64,000 nucleotides of DNA from Candidatus Zixiibacteriota bacterium (GCA_016933695.1 JAFGAL010000001.1:62001-126000); one strand, 5' to 3'. Shown: positions 27,953-36,715, numbered from the stretch's first letter. The notes: a model not told the origin generated them from the letters alone. Numbers and translations: made by a program.

Positions 27953-27982
27953 CAGCCGCCCCACCCGGATTCGGGGCGGCTG
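27953..27982 (-). terminator. Terminator after the DUF2173/Cys-protein unit
   Basis: Perfect 10-bp stem CAGCCGCCCC/GGGGCGGCTG with a 10-nt loop; on the minus strand it is followed by TTTTC. It ends the unit whose last gene stops at 28042. Confidence 0.8.
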
Positions 27983-28041
27983 AAGACATAAGAATATGCT
28001 ATTATCAGAGCCGTCGATGATATATTCCCGCACTGCTGTGT

Positions 28042-28233
28042 TCAGTCGTTTCTGGTGAACTGGAGATCGCGACACCGCCAGCAATTCTGCTCGGCAAACG
28101 CCTTGTTGGGATCGATGTCTTTATCACACAACCATAAACAGCCGTCATCATCGCGCAACACCTGCATGGGACGGGCCGAAGGATGATAGATGCCACTGCC
28201 GACCAGCGGCTTTTCGGTTTTCTTTGCTTCCAT
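28042..28233 (-). CDS. Small cysteine-rich protein of unknown function
   Basis: 63 residues from ATG 28233, preceded by a textbook AGGAGGTGA. An alternative ATG 21 nt upstream would contain that ribosome-binding site in the coding region. Four cysteines are grouped as CLWLC and CWRC, separated by about 16 residues, which could bind a metal or an Fe-S centre; the rest is polar with a basic N-terminus. No family recognised. It follows the DUF2173-like gene by about 55 nt, in front of a shared terminator, so it probably belongs to the sigma-54-controlled unit. Confidence 0.65.
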   Translation of the reverse strand: MEAKKTEKPLVGSGIYHPSARPMQVLRDDDGCLWLCDKDIDPNKAFAEQNCWRCRDLQFTRND

Positions 28234-28287
28234 TGTTTTCACCTCCTCTTTCAATTCCGAGTCTATCCTGTTATTTCGATATTGTTT

Positions 28288-28644
28288 TCAGTAATTCATT
28301 TGTCGATAGCCGGTCGCTTCTGATCCCAGTAAATCCACCATGAGTTGATTGAGATCGGCGTATTTGGGATCAACAAAGATTCCGGTATTGCCCATAACGA
28401 CGATAGCATACTGACCTGCCCAGACCGCCCATCCCACCAGTGGTCGCCATTCCATGTTGGATGCTCTGCTGAATTGATTTATCGAAATCTCCAGGCTTTT
28501 CGTCTGTTTAGAGCACATCTGTGCGGTGAATGTCATCATATCATCTGACATATTTCCTACGGCACGAATGACTTTGCCATCTTCAGAAAATTGCCCGGCG
28601 GCAATGACTCCTTTTCTTTCCATTATTCTGTCAAGACCAATCAT
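28288..28644 (-). CDS. DUF2173-like (roadblock/LC7-fold-like) protein
   Basis: 118 residues. The N-terminal block LDRIMERKGVIAAGQFSEDGKVIRAVG, then MMTFTAQMCSKQT, W-x-PLVGWAVWAGQYAIVVMGNTGIFVD, matches what I remember of the DUF2173 family, a roadblock-like fold of unknown function. No signal peptide or membrane helix. AAAGGAGG precedes the ATG. A -24/-12 sigma-54-type promoter lies 36-50 nt upstream, and the gene before it encodes a sigma-54 activator, so expression is probably inducible through that regulator. Family assignment from memory; function unknown. Confidence 0.75.
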   Translation of the reverse strand: MIGLDRIMERKGVIAAGQFSEDGKVIRAVGNMSDDMMTFTAQMCSKQTKSLEISINQFSRASNMEWRPLVGWAVWAGQYAIVVMGNTGIFVDPKYADLNQLMVDLLGSEATGYRQMNY

Positions 28645-28679
28645 TGTGTGCCTCCTTTCACCTGTCTTTTCTATTTATG

Positions 28680-28694
28680 ACAAAAAACGTGCCG
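28680..28694 (-). promoter_or_regulatory. Sigma-54 (-24/-12) promoter upstream of the DUF2173-like gene
   Basis: On the minus strand CGGCAC-N5-TTGT, matching the TGGCAC-N5-TTGC consensus except at the first and last base, with GG and the G of -12 at the exact required spacing. It is located 36-50 nt before the ATG at 28644 and 170 nt after the start of a direct-repeat pair that could be the activator's enhancer. Confidence 0.7.
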
Positions 28695-28807
28695 GTTGAT
28701 TGAGAGCGACTGAAATAATACCATAAGCATCAATTTAATAATGACTTACAGGATAATTGTCAGAGTGAGGCGACATCAATACGAGAAATCAAGCGACTGC
28801 GAATCGG

Positions 28808-28852
28808 GCAAGTACGCACGACACGGCTTACTGATCGTGCAAATACGCAAGA
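28808..28852. promoter_or_regulatory. Direct-repeat pair, candidate enhancer for the sigma-54 activator
   Basis: GCAAGTACGCACGA (28808-28821) and GCAAATACGCAAGA (28839-28852) match at 12 of 14 positions and start 31 bp apart, three helical turns. They lie 114-172 bp upstream of the -24/-12 element, the usual distance for NtrC-type upstream sites, just after the activator's stop codon. Confidence 0.5.
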
Positions 28853-28865
28853 TCAATTCAGGAGG

Positions 28866-30227
28866 CTATCGGTCTTTTTCTTCCGGAATCTTTAATTTGA
28901 GTTTTTTAATTTTCCGGTAGAGTGTGGACGGATCAATACCAATCTGACGTGCAGTCTCCTTGCGTGACCAATTATTGCGTTTCAATGCCGCGATTAAAAA
29001 CAGGGTCTCCATTTCTTTCATGGTTGATGCGATTTCCACGGCCGGGATGGCATTGTCGGCGTGCAGATGTTTCGGGAGATGTTCGGGTTTTATGATGCCC
29101 TGCGGGCAGATAACAAAGGCGTGTTCAATGATATTTTCCAGTTCCCGGATATTCCCGGGAAAGTCGTATTTTATCAGGATGTCCAGGGTCGCCGGCGAAG
29201 CACCGGCAAGATCTTTTCGGCGGAGACGGTTGAATTGGTCGACAAAATGGTCAATAAGCAGCGGGATATCTTCTCTTCTCTCTCGCAGGGGAGGTAGGAC
29301 TATTTTTATAACATTAATGCGGTAAAATAAATCCGCCCGAAATGTTTCATTTTCAACCATGGCATCAAGAGGGGCATTGGATGCCGTAATGATTCTGACA
29401 TCAGACCGCATGGTTTCGGTTCCACCCAGCGGTTCATACTCCTTATCATGAAGAACTCGCAGGAGCTTAACCTGCATGGCCGGGGAGATATTGCCGATTT
29501 CATCCAAAAACAAGGTTCCTTTTTCCGCCAGTGCGAATCGTCCTTTTTTGTCTTTTTTGGCATCGGTAAAGGCCCCTGCGACATACCCGAATAATTCTGA
29601 TTCCAGCAAATTATCAGGCAATGCCCCGCAATTGACGGCAATAAACGGATGGGATTTTCTGGAGCTGAGATTATGCAGAGCGCGGGCGATCAATTCCTTT
29701 CCGGTTCCGCTTTCCCCTTCGATCATGACGGAACTGCCGCTTTCAGCAATAATGGGCAGCATTTCAAACAGGTGCTGCATTTCCTTGTTACGGCTGATCA
29801 TATCTTCGAAAGTAAACCTGCTTTCGAATTCTTTTTGTATTTGGCGAGCCAGATCAAGATCGCGAAATGTTTCCACTCCACCAACAACATTGCCCCAAGC
29901 ATCTTTTAAAAGGGCGGTCGAAATGCTGATCGGGACACGTTTCCCCTTTTTATTCACCAGGCACACCGGCTTATTTATTATCGGTATGCCGGAGGTCAAC
30001 GTGGCTTTCAAGGGACAACTTGAATCGCAGACATTGGTTTGCAGGATGTCTTTGCAGGATTTTCCGTATGCCTCAGTATATGAGAATCCCGTTATCTTCT
30101 GGGCGGCCTTATTGATAAAGGTTATTCTATAATCCAGATCAATAGAAAATACACCATCCGAGATATTATCAACGATGGTCAATAACCGGTCACAGAGGAT
30201 TCCCTTTTCTTCAGCATTTTGTGCCAC
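28866..30227 (-). CDS. PAS-domain sigma-54-dependent transcriptional activator (NtrC-type)
   Basis: 453 residues. A PAS domain (about 10-125, with CDSSCPLK near 67-74) is followed by a linker and an AAA+ sigma-54 interaction domain: Walker A GESGTGKE (171-178), GAFTDA loop (218-223, Gly to Asp in the canonical GAFTGA), Walker B TLFLDEIG (238-245), and the LPPLRERREDIPLLIDHF motif. A Fis-type helix-turn-helix ends it (WSRKETARQIGIDPSTLYRKIKKL). There is no receiver domain, so it senses a ligand or redox state through PAS. The start codon appears to be GTG, without a clear ribosome-binding site. The probable target is the adjacent sigma-54 promoter at 28680. Confidence 0.92.
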   Translation of the reverse strand: MAQNAEEKGILCDRLLTIVDNISDGVFSIDLDYRITFINKAAQKITGFSYTEAYGKSCKDILQTNVCDSSCPLKATLTSGIPIINKPVCLVNKKGKRVPISISTALLKDAWGNVVGGVETFRDLDLARQIQKEFESRFTFEDMISRNKEMQHLFEMLPIIAESGSSVMIEGESGTGKELIARALHNLSSRKSHPFIAVNCGALPDNLLESELFGYVAGAFTDAKKDKKGRFALAEKGTLFLDEIGNISPAMQVKLLRVLHDKEYEPLGGTETMRSDVRIITASNAPLDAMVENETFRADLFYRINVIKIVLPPLRERREDIPLLIDHFVDQFNRLRRKDLAGASPATLDILIKYDFPGNIRELENIIEHAFVICPQGIIKPEHLPKHLHADNAIPAVEIASTMKEMETLFLIAALKRNNWSRKETARQIGIDPSTLYRKIKKLKLKIPEEKDR

Positions 30228-30308
30228 GACTTAAAACCATCAGTTTTTTTTACGATCCTGATAATCAATATAGACAAAAACAGCTGTGAGGACAAGAACC
30301 GGTAATTG

Positions 30309-33272
30309 CTATTTCAGAAGAAGCATCCGGCGGGATATCGTGGTTGTGCCGGTTTCGAGACGGTAGAAATAGACACCGCTGGCGGCCTGATGGCCAAAGC
30401 CGTCGTCGCCATTCCAGACCACCGAAGTATATCCGGGTTCGACCGTTTTCGACAGCAATGTCGCAACTTTCTGTCCGGCAATATTATAAACGGATAGCGA
30501 CACAGTCGCGGATTGCGGCAGATACAAGCGGATGGTGGTCGACGGATTGAACGGGTTGGGATAGTTTTGATATAATTCCGGATCGGTCGGAAGCAGGATG
30601 TCCGGTGATGATTCCGCTGTACCCAGCATATCCCATAAGGCCTGCTTGCCGGCACACTCACGGCAGTTGGAAAGCCCCGCGGCAATTTGCTCCAGAATAC
30701 TGCCGGTCACTTCTTTTTGCAATGTGATCAGATTACCGGGAGTCATTTCCACCTTCCCCGCAGCCTGATTTTGTGTTCTCAACCAATTTTCGGCAATGGC
30801 ACAGATATCGTCTCCGTCGATGTGTCCTGAACCGTCGGCATCGACATACGTGGCGACCGTGTTTTCCCAGCGGTGGGCGGCCTTGAGTCCCCACTCGATA
30901 TCGGCGGCTTCCGAACGCGACGGCCCGGAATGTCCCCAGTATCTTCCGAATGGCAGAATATCGCGTTCATCGACCACGCCATCGTCATCCGTATCCCCCG
31001 GAAACACCGCCAGCCCGGTTATGAGAGTGCGTTGATAGGGCACCCCCAGCGGATATCCGGCCAGATCGAGAATGTCGGCCGCCAGACTGATGGTAATCGT
31101 GTCCAGTTCGAGAAGGTACGGTCCGTCGTTAAATATCTGCAATTGACGTTCATCGGTATTGAATTGATAATGCAGGTCATCACCACGGGCGCTTACCAAC
31201 GTGACTTTGCCGCTGAGTGATTCGGGATCAACTTGCTCGTTAAACTGGATTGCCAGCGGCTGGGTATTGATTTTGATATCATCGTACTGCTCGCCCGGCC
31301 CGGGTTGCGGCTCGACAACGGTCAAATCGCGGTTGGTGACATTGATATGCACGGTGCCGGTGGTTGCGGCCAGCCGGTCGGTGACTTTGAATGCAATCGA
31401 ATACGCCTGTCCGACATCGACAAACGACGTCGGCAGAGAGAAATACCCCTTCCCGTTGCCGGAATCGACAAAGGTCGCATGATCGGGTGCGCTGAGGCAT
31501 TCCAGTATCAACGAATCGAGATCGTTGTCGACCGCCGCGATTTCAAGATCGTACAGGTCATCCTCGATCAGGATGGTGTCGCGAAATGCGATCGCGAACG
31601 CGGGCGCATCGTTTTCGGCTTTGAGATTCAATTTCACCGGGAGCATTTGCGGTGAATTGGCGGCGTTCGATGAACTCACCATAATGGTGTCACGATACAT
31701 CCCCGGAGACAGGGAGGGAATATCGACAGTGATTTTCACGGTCGCGGGGGCACTGCCGGTATCGGGAATCAGTGTCAGCCAGTCCTGCCGACAGGTTGCG
31801 GACCAGAACAACCGTCCGTCGCCGGCATTGGTGATGGTGAAACTGTCGGTGATCGCGCCGGTCACTCCCGCGAGTCCGATATAATCGAACTTTTCGCGGT
31901 CCAGGGCGATTATCGGCCGGGGCGAAGTCGGAACATATTGTATGGTGACAAAATCGCGACCGGTTTCCTTGTTCAGACCGTATCCCGCCACGACCAGGCT
32001 GTCGACCGCACGAACCGCCACGGCAACAGCTTTGATGGGATTGCACGCGGATTCTTCGGTCGTTATCAACCAGGCCACGCCGCCATCGCAATTATATTTG
32101 ATCGTTGTAACATATTGGGATTCGCCCATTCGGCTCGAACCCGTGCAATACACCGCGCCTTCGGTATCGACCGCGATCGCGGCTATCTGATCCTGATATT
32201 CGGGACCGGTGTTATAGGAGCGCACCCATGACTCCTTGCCGTCCGTGGAATATTTTATCGTGACGTAATCATAGTCGTAATCATATTCATCGATATTGAT
32301 CGTCATGCTGTATCCGCCGACAAAAACATTGCCTTCGGAATCAACCGCGATATCCTCGGCGACATCGGTCGAGTCACCCGGGGAGTTGTACTGATGAATC
32401 CAGGCGGTGTCGCCGTTGGGACCGTATTTGATCGCGAGCATATCGGTATTGTCCTTGTCATCGCTCGAGTGCTGAGCGGACCCGGCGACACAGACATTGT
32501 TATCGGAGTCAATCGCAACGCCGTTTAACAGGCAAACGGCGGTTTGATCGTGATCGTAGGTTCTTTCCCACGCCAGATCGCCTTTCGAGGTGAATTTCAA
32601 CGTGACGGCATCCATGTCGTCGTACGACTTGCCGTCATTGACACGGTACCCGGCGATGATAATGTCGCCCTTGCCGTCCGTCGCGATTTCATTCACGAAA
32701 TACGACGCATTCCCGGCGTTGTACTGTCGCACCCAGGCGGAGTCACCATCGGGACGGTACTTGATGACCATGCAATCCAGATGGCTTTGATCGCCGGCCG
32801 CATACACCGGACCGGCAATATACAGGCCGCCGTCGTTGTCAATCGCCAGCGATGGAGAGGACACAAAGCGATAGGTTTTGGCCCACAACAAATCACCGTC
32901 GGTGTTATACTTCAGCAGTTTTCCCCGTTTGCATCTTGCACCGGACGACAGACCGGCAATGAACACACTGCCTTCCCGATCCACCACCAGATCGCCGGGC
33001 ACATCCAAGTCGCCGGTATGATGCGTTCGGGTCCAGGCCGTGTCGCCCTGATTCGTATATTTGATGGTCAAGTAATCGGTGTATACGCCATCTCGCACAA
33101 ATCCGGTCACATAGACAAAGCCATTCTTGTCGACTGCCATGTCACAAATCTGATCGTGGTCGTATCCGGGGCCGCTGTATCCCGCCACCCAGTCTTCCCG
33201 TATAACCTGTTGGGAAAACGCGGTCACGGCGCAACAGAAAAGAACCGACAATAACGCTACACGATTGATCAT
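30309..33272 (-). CDS. Secreted beta-propeller (SBBP-repeat) protein with dockerin-like segment and C-terminal sorting domain
   Basis: 987 residues. Signal peptide 1-21 (ending AFSQQ). About 25-460 consists of SBBP-type propeller repeats, recognisable by KYxxxGDxxWxxxYNxxG...DxxGNVxVxG. Then a BACON-like module (about 465-560, WSATCRQDWLTLIPDTGSAP), a cadherin-like and a bacterial Ig-like part, and an EF-hand/dockerin-like segment (DTDDDGVVDERDILPF, DADGSGHIDGDDICAIAENW). The last ~85 residues, with YQNYPNPFNPSTTIRLYLP and GVYFYRLETG, are the FlgD-like/type-A sorting domain known from FCB bacteria, which in Bacteroidetes directs type IX secretion. Role: exported surface protein, specific function unknown. 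Confidence 0.87.
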   Translation of the reverse strand: MINRVALLSVLFCCAVTAFSQQVIREDWVAGYSGPGYDHDQICDMAVDKNGFVYVTGFVRDGVYTDYLTIKYTNQGDTAWTRTHHTGDLDVPGDLVVDREGSVFIAGLSSGARCKRGKLLKYNTDGDLLWAKTYRFVSSPSLAIDNDGGLYIAGPVYAAGDQSHLDCMVIKYRPDGDSAWVRQYNAGNASYFVNEIATDGKGDIIIAGYRVNDGKSYDDMDAVTLKFTSKGDLAWERTYDHDQTAVCLLNGVAIDSDNNVCVAGSAQHSSDDKDNTDMLAIKYGPNGDTAWIHQYNSPGDSTDVAEDIAVDSEGNVFVGGYSMTINIDEYDYDYDYVTIKYSTDGKESWVRSYNTGPEYQDQIAAIAVDTEGAVYCTGSSRMGESQYVTTIKYNCDGGVAWLITTEESACNPIKAVAVAVRAVDSLVVAGYGLNKETGRDFVTIQYVPTSPRPIIALDREKFDYIGLAGVTGAITDSFTITNAGDGRLFWSATCRQDWLTLIPDTGSAPATVKITVDIPSLSPGMYRDTIMVSSSNAANSPQMLPVKLNLKAENDAPAFAIAFRDTILIEDDLYDLEIAAVDNDLDSLILECLSAPDHATFVDSGNGKGYFSLPTSFVDVGQAYSIAFKVTDRLAATTGTVHINVTNRDLTVVEPQPGPGEQYDDIKINTQPLAIQFNEQVDPESLSGKVTLVSARGDDLHYQFNTDERQLQIFNDGPYLLELDTITISLAADILDLAGYPLGVPYQRTLITGLAVFPGDTDDDGVVDERDILPFGRYWGHSGPSRSEAADIEWGLKAAHRWENTVATYVDADGSGHIDGDDICAIAENWLRTQNQAAGKVEMTPGNLITLQKEVTGSILEQIAAGLSNCRECAGKQALWDMLGTAESSPDILLPTDPELYQNYPNPFNPSTTIRLYLPQSATVSLSVYNIAGQKVATLLSKTVEPGYTSVVWNGDDGFGHQAASGVYFYRLETGTTTISRRMLLLK

Positions 33273-33309
33273 AACACCGACCTTATAAAGGTTATGATAT
33301 ATTCACTAT

Positions 33310-33337
33310 AATATACTTCAAGTTTTTATTCTGTCAA
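33310..33337 (-). promoter_or_regulatory. Promoter of the 33272 gene
   Basis: Minus strand TTGACA (33337-33332), 16-nt spacer, TATATT (33315-33310), about 40 nt before the start. The remainder of 33273-33474 shows no other feature. Confidence 0.6.
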
Positions 33338-33474
33338 TGGCTATTCCGGGCTAGATTTCATCGTAATATGCTGAGATGCAACACATTACACTAAAGATGC
33401 AGAATTTTTGAGTAGGGGGAATATTATGTTTACTTTTTGGTGCTTTTTGTCGCAAATACGAGATACCGGACAAA

Positions 33475-33873
33475 TCAGGTTTGCATTAATACCAGGCCGA
33501 CTATCAGCACCCAGATCCCGCCAAAGATGATCATCGCGCTCAATATCGCGATGACCCGATCGGGCTGATTATTGGCGTCGCGGTCCCAAGCCGCGGCCTT
33601 TCGGGGAATAAGCAGATAAATCATCGCCTTGTAGAGAATAAACAGCGACAGCCCGAATATAAACCATCCGGGTGAACGGTAGTTCGCGAATGTGACATAA
33701 ACACCCCACAAGACAAACACGGCCAGCACAAACGCGGCGGGACATACCAATGCCGGACGGGTGGTAACATGGGTATACCAGCGTCGAAAGCTTCTGGGAG
33801 AGACAACTCCGGGGATACGGTGTGCGATGATGACGATACCAAGCAGAAGTGCATATAGTTGCGGCGGAGTCAT
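33475..33873 (-). CDS. Small integral membrane protein downstream of feoB, unknown function
   Basis: 132 residues from ATG 33873 (GTG 33879 also possible). Four hydrophobic segments are visible, at about 6-22, 41-62, 70-90 and 107-130, with a basic loop (RSFRRWYTHVTTRP) between the first two. No family recognised. It begins about 10 nt after the feoB stop in the same direction and is probably the last gene of the dtxR-feoA-feoB operon, which suggests a link to metal uptake, by context only. Confidence 0.6.
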   Translation of the reverse strand: MTPPQLYALLLGIVIIAHRIPGVVSPRSFRRWYTHVTTRPALVCPAAFVLAVFVLWGVYVTFANYRSPGWFIFGLSLFILYKAMIYLLIPRKAAAWDRDANNQPDRVIAILSAMIIFGGIWVLIVGLVLMQT

Positions 33874-33884
33874 TAACACCCGGC

Positions 33885-36032
33885 CTATTTAAGCCCGATC
33901 AGCAAACCGCCCTGATAAACGATAAAGGTCAAACACCAGGCCAGCGCCATTTGGAATACGACAGAGAACCACATCCAGCGGGAGCCGATTTCGCGTTTGA
34001 TGGCAAGCACCGAGACAATACACGGCGTGTACAGCAGGACAAAGACCATAAAGGCATACGCCACCAGCGGCGACACGCCGCGTTCGGGATCACGAAGGAC
34101 TTTGGACAATTGTCCGAAATTGTCTTCGGCCTCTTCGCCGAGTTGGTACAACACCCCCATCGACGAAACCACCACTTCTTTGGCGATAAAACCGCTGATC
34201 AGCGCCACGCCCATTTGCCAGTTGAATCCGAGCGGTTCGACAACCGGCTTGATGGCTTGCCCCAGCCGTCCGATGACGGTATATTCCATCACTTCGGCGA
34301 TGCGGGCTTGTTCCAGGACGGCGATGGAGTCGGCGGCCGGCTCGGTATCCTGCACGGCAAGCGCGGCGATTTGGGCGTCATAGTCCTGCGAGAATTCTTT
34401 CTTCTGCGGAAAATATCCCAGCGCCCAGAGAATGATTGACGCGACCAGAATCACGCCACCCATTTTTTGCAGATAAATTTTGGTACGGTCCCACATGTGG
34501 ATAACAACCGATTTTGCGGTCGGCATGCGGTACGGCGGCAGTTCCATCACGAACGGGATATCATCGGCGCGCAGGATAGTGCGCCGAAGCAGTTGCGCCA
34601 TAATAATGGCCACCACCACGCCGAGGATGTATATGGAAAAAATGACATTCCCGGCATGCGCGCCAAAAAACGCACCGGCGAATAAGATATACACCGGCAG
34701 ACGGGCACTGCACGACATCAGCGGTAAAAGCAAAATAGTCAAAATGCGATCGCGCGGTGACTCCAGAGTGCGAGTGGCCATAATGGCCGGGACACTGCAC
34801 CCGAATCCCATCAGCATCGGGATAAACGACTTGCCGTGCAAACCGATATACCGCATCAGCCGATCCATCAGAAAAGCCGCGCGCGCCATATATCCGGAAT
34901 CCTCCAGCAGGGCGATGCCGAGAAAGAGAATCACGATATTGGGCAGAAAGATAATCACCGAACCGATCCCGCCGATGATCCCGTCGATCACCATATCGGC
35001 GAACATGCCGGACGAAATGGTGGCGGAAGCCCATTGTTGCAAAATCGACACGCCGGCATCGATCCATTCCATCGGGTACTGACCGAGACTGAAGGTTGCC
35101 TGAAAAATCAGCCACATGATTATCAGAAACACCGGATAGCCGATGATGCGATGAGTCAGGACGTTGTCGACCGAGGTCGACATCTTCATCCGGTCGCTTT
35201 TGGGATGGCTCATAACCTTGCGCACGATCCCCGCGACATAGCCGTAGCGCCCCTCGGTGATAACGATTTCGGGATCTTCGGTGGTGGTCGCTTTGAGATG
35301 GTCAAGCGAATCGTTCAGTTTTTTGGTCAGTTCCGCCGATACTTCCCGGTTACTCAGAAACCGCCTTTTGATATCGCGGTCATCCTCAAGCAGTTTGATC
35401 GCCACCCAGCGCGGATTGGCGCAATGGCGGCATCCCTTGCAGTGGTGCACCTCGCGAGTGAGATCGGACACGATATCGTCGAGTTGCGAACCGTACGACA
35501 CCATTGGATGCCGATGCTCATCCTTGCGCCCTTCGTAGAGCGCGATGATCGTTTCGAGCAGACTTTCGATTCCCTGGGCGCGATTGCCGATGGTTTTCAC
35601 GACCGGGGCACCCAGGAGTTGCGAGAGGCGGTCGACGTCGATTTCAATGCCGGCTTCAACGGCTTCGTCCCACATGTTGAGATCGATGACGAAATCAATG
35701 CCCATCTCGATCAATTGCATGGTCAGGTAGAGACTTCGTTCCAGATTGCCGCTGTCAATGACATTGACGACCAGATCGGGATCTTCCTGGCAGATAAAAT
35801 CGCGGGCGACTTTTTCATCGAGGGAGTACGCGGTCAGACTGTAGGTTCCGGGCAAATCGACAATGGTGATGCCGTAGTCTTTGTAGTTCTTGTGGCCGAT
35901 GCGTTTTTCGACCGTGACGCCGGGAAAGTTGGCGACTTTCTGATGGGCGCCGGTCAGACCGTTGAAGATCGAGGTTTTGCCGGAATTGGGGTTTCCGGCA
36001 AGAGCGATTTTTATTTCCGTGCGGGGTTTCAC
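33885..36032 (-). CDS. feoB: Ferrous iron transporter FeoB
   Basis: 715 residues. Inner-membrane Fe(II) importer with an N-terminal GTPase: G1 GNPNSGKTSIFNGLTG (13-28), G2 region NFPGVTVE, G3 DLPGTYSL, G4 around DLNMWDE (in place of NxxD), then a helical domain, and two Gate/core membrane halves with GFGCSVPAIMATRTLE. A cysteine-rich insert HCKGCRHCANPRW occurs in the linker before the membrane part. Length and order are typical. It follows feoA by 4 nt and shares its operon with a DtxR-type regulator, so control by iron is expected. Confidence 0.96.
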   Translation of the reverse strand: MKPRTEIKIALAGNPNSGKTSIFNGLTGAHQKVANFPGVTVEKRIGHKNYKDYGITIVDLPGTYSLTAYSLDEKVARDFICQEDPDLVVNVIDSGNLERSLYLTMQLIEMGIDFVIDLNMWDEAVEAGIEIDVDRLSQLLGAPVVKTIGNRAQGIESLLETIIALYEGRKDEHRHPMVSYGSQLDDIVSDLTREVHHCKGCRHCANPRWVAIKLLEDDRDIKRRFLSNREVSAELTKKLNDSLDHLKATTTEDPEIVITEGRYGYVAGIVRKVMSHPKSDRMKMSTSVDNVLTHRIIGYPVFLIIMWLIFQATFSLGQYPMEWIDAGVSILQQWASATISSGMFADMVIDGIIGGIGSVIIFLPNIVILFLGIALLEDSGYMARAAFLMDRLMRYIGLHGKSFIPMLMGFGCSVPAIMATRTLESPRDRILTILLLPLMSCSARLPVYILFAGAFFGAHAGNVIFSIYILGVVVAIIMAQLLRRTILRADDIPFVMELPPYRMPTAKSVVIHMWDRTKIYLQKMGGVILVASIILWALGYFPQKKEFSQDYDAQIAALAVQDTEPAADSIAVLEQARIAEVMEYTVIGRLGQAIKPVVEPLGFNWQMGVALISGFIAKEVVVSSMGVLYQLGEEAEDNFGQLSKVLRDPERGVSPLVAYAFMVFVLLYTPCIVSVLAIKREIGSRWMWFSVVFQMALAWCLTFIVYQGGLLIGLK

Positions 36033-36036
36033 GCTG

Positions 36037-36303
36037 TCAATCCGGAAGCGGCTCCACGGTAATCAGTGCCGCCTCACTCCGGCGAATACTGACATGCCCG
36101 TTGCCGAATGAAATTTCCAGCGGGTCCTTGAGCGGTGCGGTTTTCACCATCGTGATCACTTCCCCGGCATGCAGGCCGAGATCGTACAGGCGGCGGCGAA
36201 TCGCGCCGTACCCGGCAACCGCCAGCACTTTCCCCTTTTGCCCCTGTCGTAATTTATCAAGACTCGTTTTCGTTTCCGTTGTCATATCACTCATGTCTCT
36301 CAC
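36037..36303 (-). CDS. feoA: Ferrous iron transport protein FeoA (SH3-like)
   Basis: 88 residues, a small cytoplasmic SH3-like protein required for FeoB function. Family features: LDKLRQGQKGKVLAVAG, then RRRLYDLGLHAGEVITMVKTAPLKDPLEISFGNGHVSIRRSEAALI. It overlaps the regulator gene by 4 nt (ATGA) upstream and lies 4 nt before feoB. Confidence 0.94.
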   Translation of the reverse strand: MRDMSDMTTETKTSLDKLRQGQKGKVLAVAGYGAIRRRLYDLGLHAGEVITMVKTAPLKDPLEISFGNGHVSIRRSEAALITVEPLPD

Positions 36304-36707
36304 GTAATACGGTCTTTGCGTTCCCGATTATTAACCTTGGCAATTGATTTCATGAACGTTTCAAGCTGTTTGAGGGTTTCCCGGCTGATGGCATGTTCGA
36401 TACGGCAGGCTTCCTCTTCCGCGATTTCCAGCGGCCGTTTCAGCACATTGTGCAGAAAATCCCGCAAAGTGGTATGCGCATGATACACTTCAGCGGCCTT
36501 CTTCTCCCCTTCGGGATTCAGGACGATTTTGCCGTAGTGTTTCTGCCGTACCAGGCCGTTTTCTTTCAGGCGGGAGACCGCCGATTTGACTGTCGGCAGG
36601 CTTACCCCCAGTTCCCGGGCGACATCGGATATCCCGACATGTTCGATTCTCCGCGACAGGAGATAAATCGCCTCGAGGTAATCTTCTTCACGGGATGTTA
36701 TAGCCAT
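36300..36707 (-). CDS. DtxR/MntR-family metal-dependent transcriptional regulator
   Basis: 135 residues: an N-terminal winged helix (TSREEDYLEAIYLLSRR, ISDVARELGVSLPTVKSAVSRLKENGLV) and the metal-binding dimerisation domain (HTTLRDFLHNVL, EEACRIEHAISRETLKQLETF) with the expected His/Glu/Cys ligands. It lacks the C-terminal SH3 domain, as MntR does, but its place in front of feoAB suggests iron sensing. The ATG at 36707 lies directly after the -10 of a strong promoter with an internal palindrome, implying autoregulation and a leaderless transcript. Confidence 0.93.
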   Translation of the reverse strand: MAITSREEDYLEAIYLLSRRIEHVGISDVARELGVSLPTVKSAVSRLKENGLVRQKHYGKIVLNPEGEKKAAEVYHAHTTLRDFLHNVLKRPLEIAEEEACRIEHAISRETLKQLETFMKSIAKVNNRERKDRIT

Positions 36708-36715
36708 AGCATGTT

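Noticed and set aside
34836-36062. 408-codon frame opposite feoB
   Set aside because: Shadow of feoB with no family resemblance and no ribosome-binding site.
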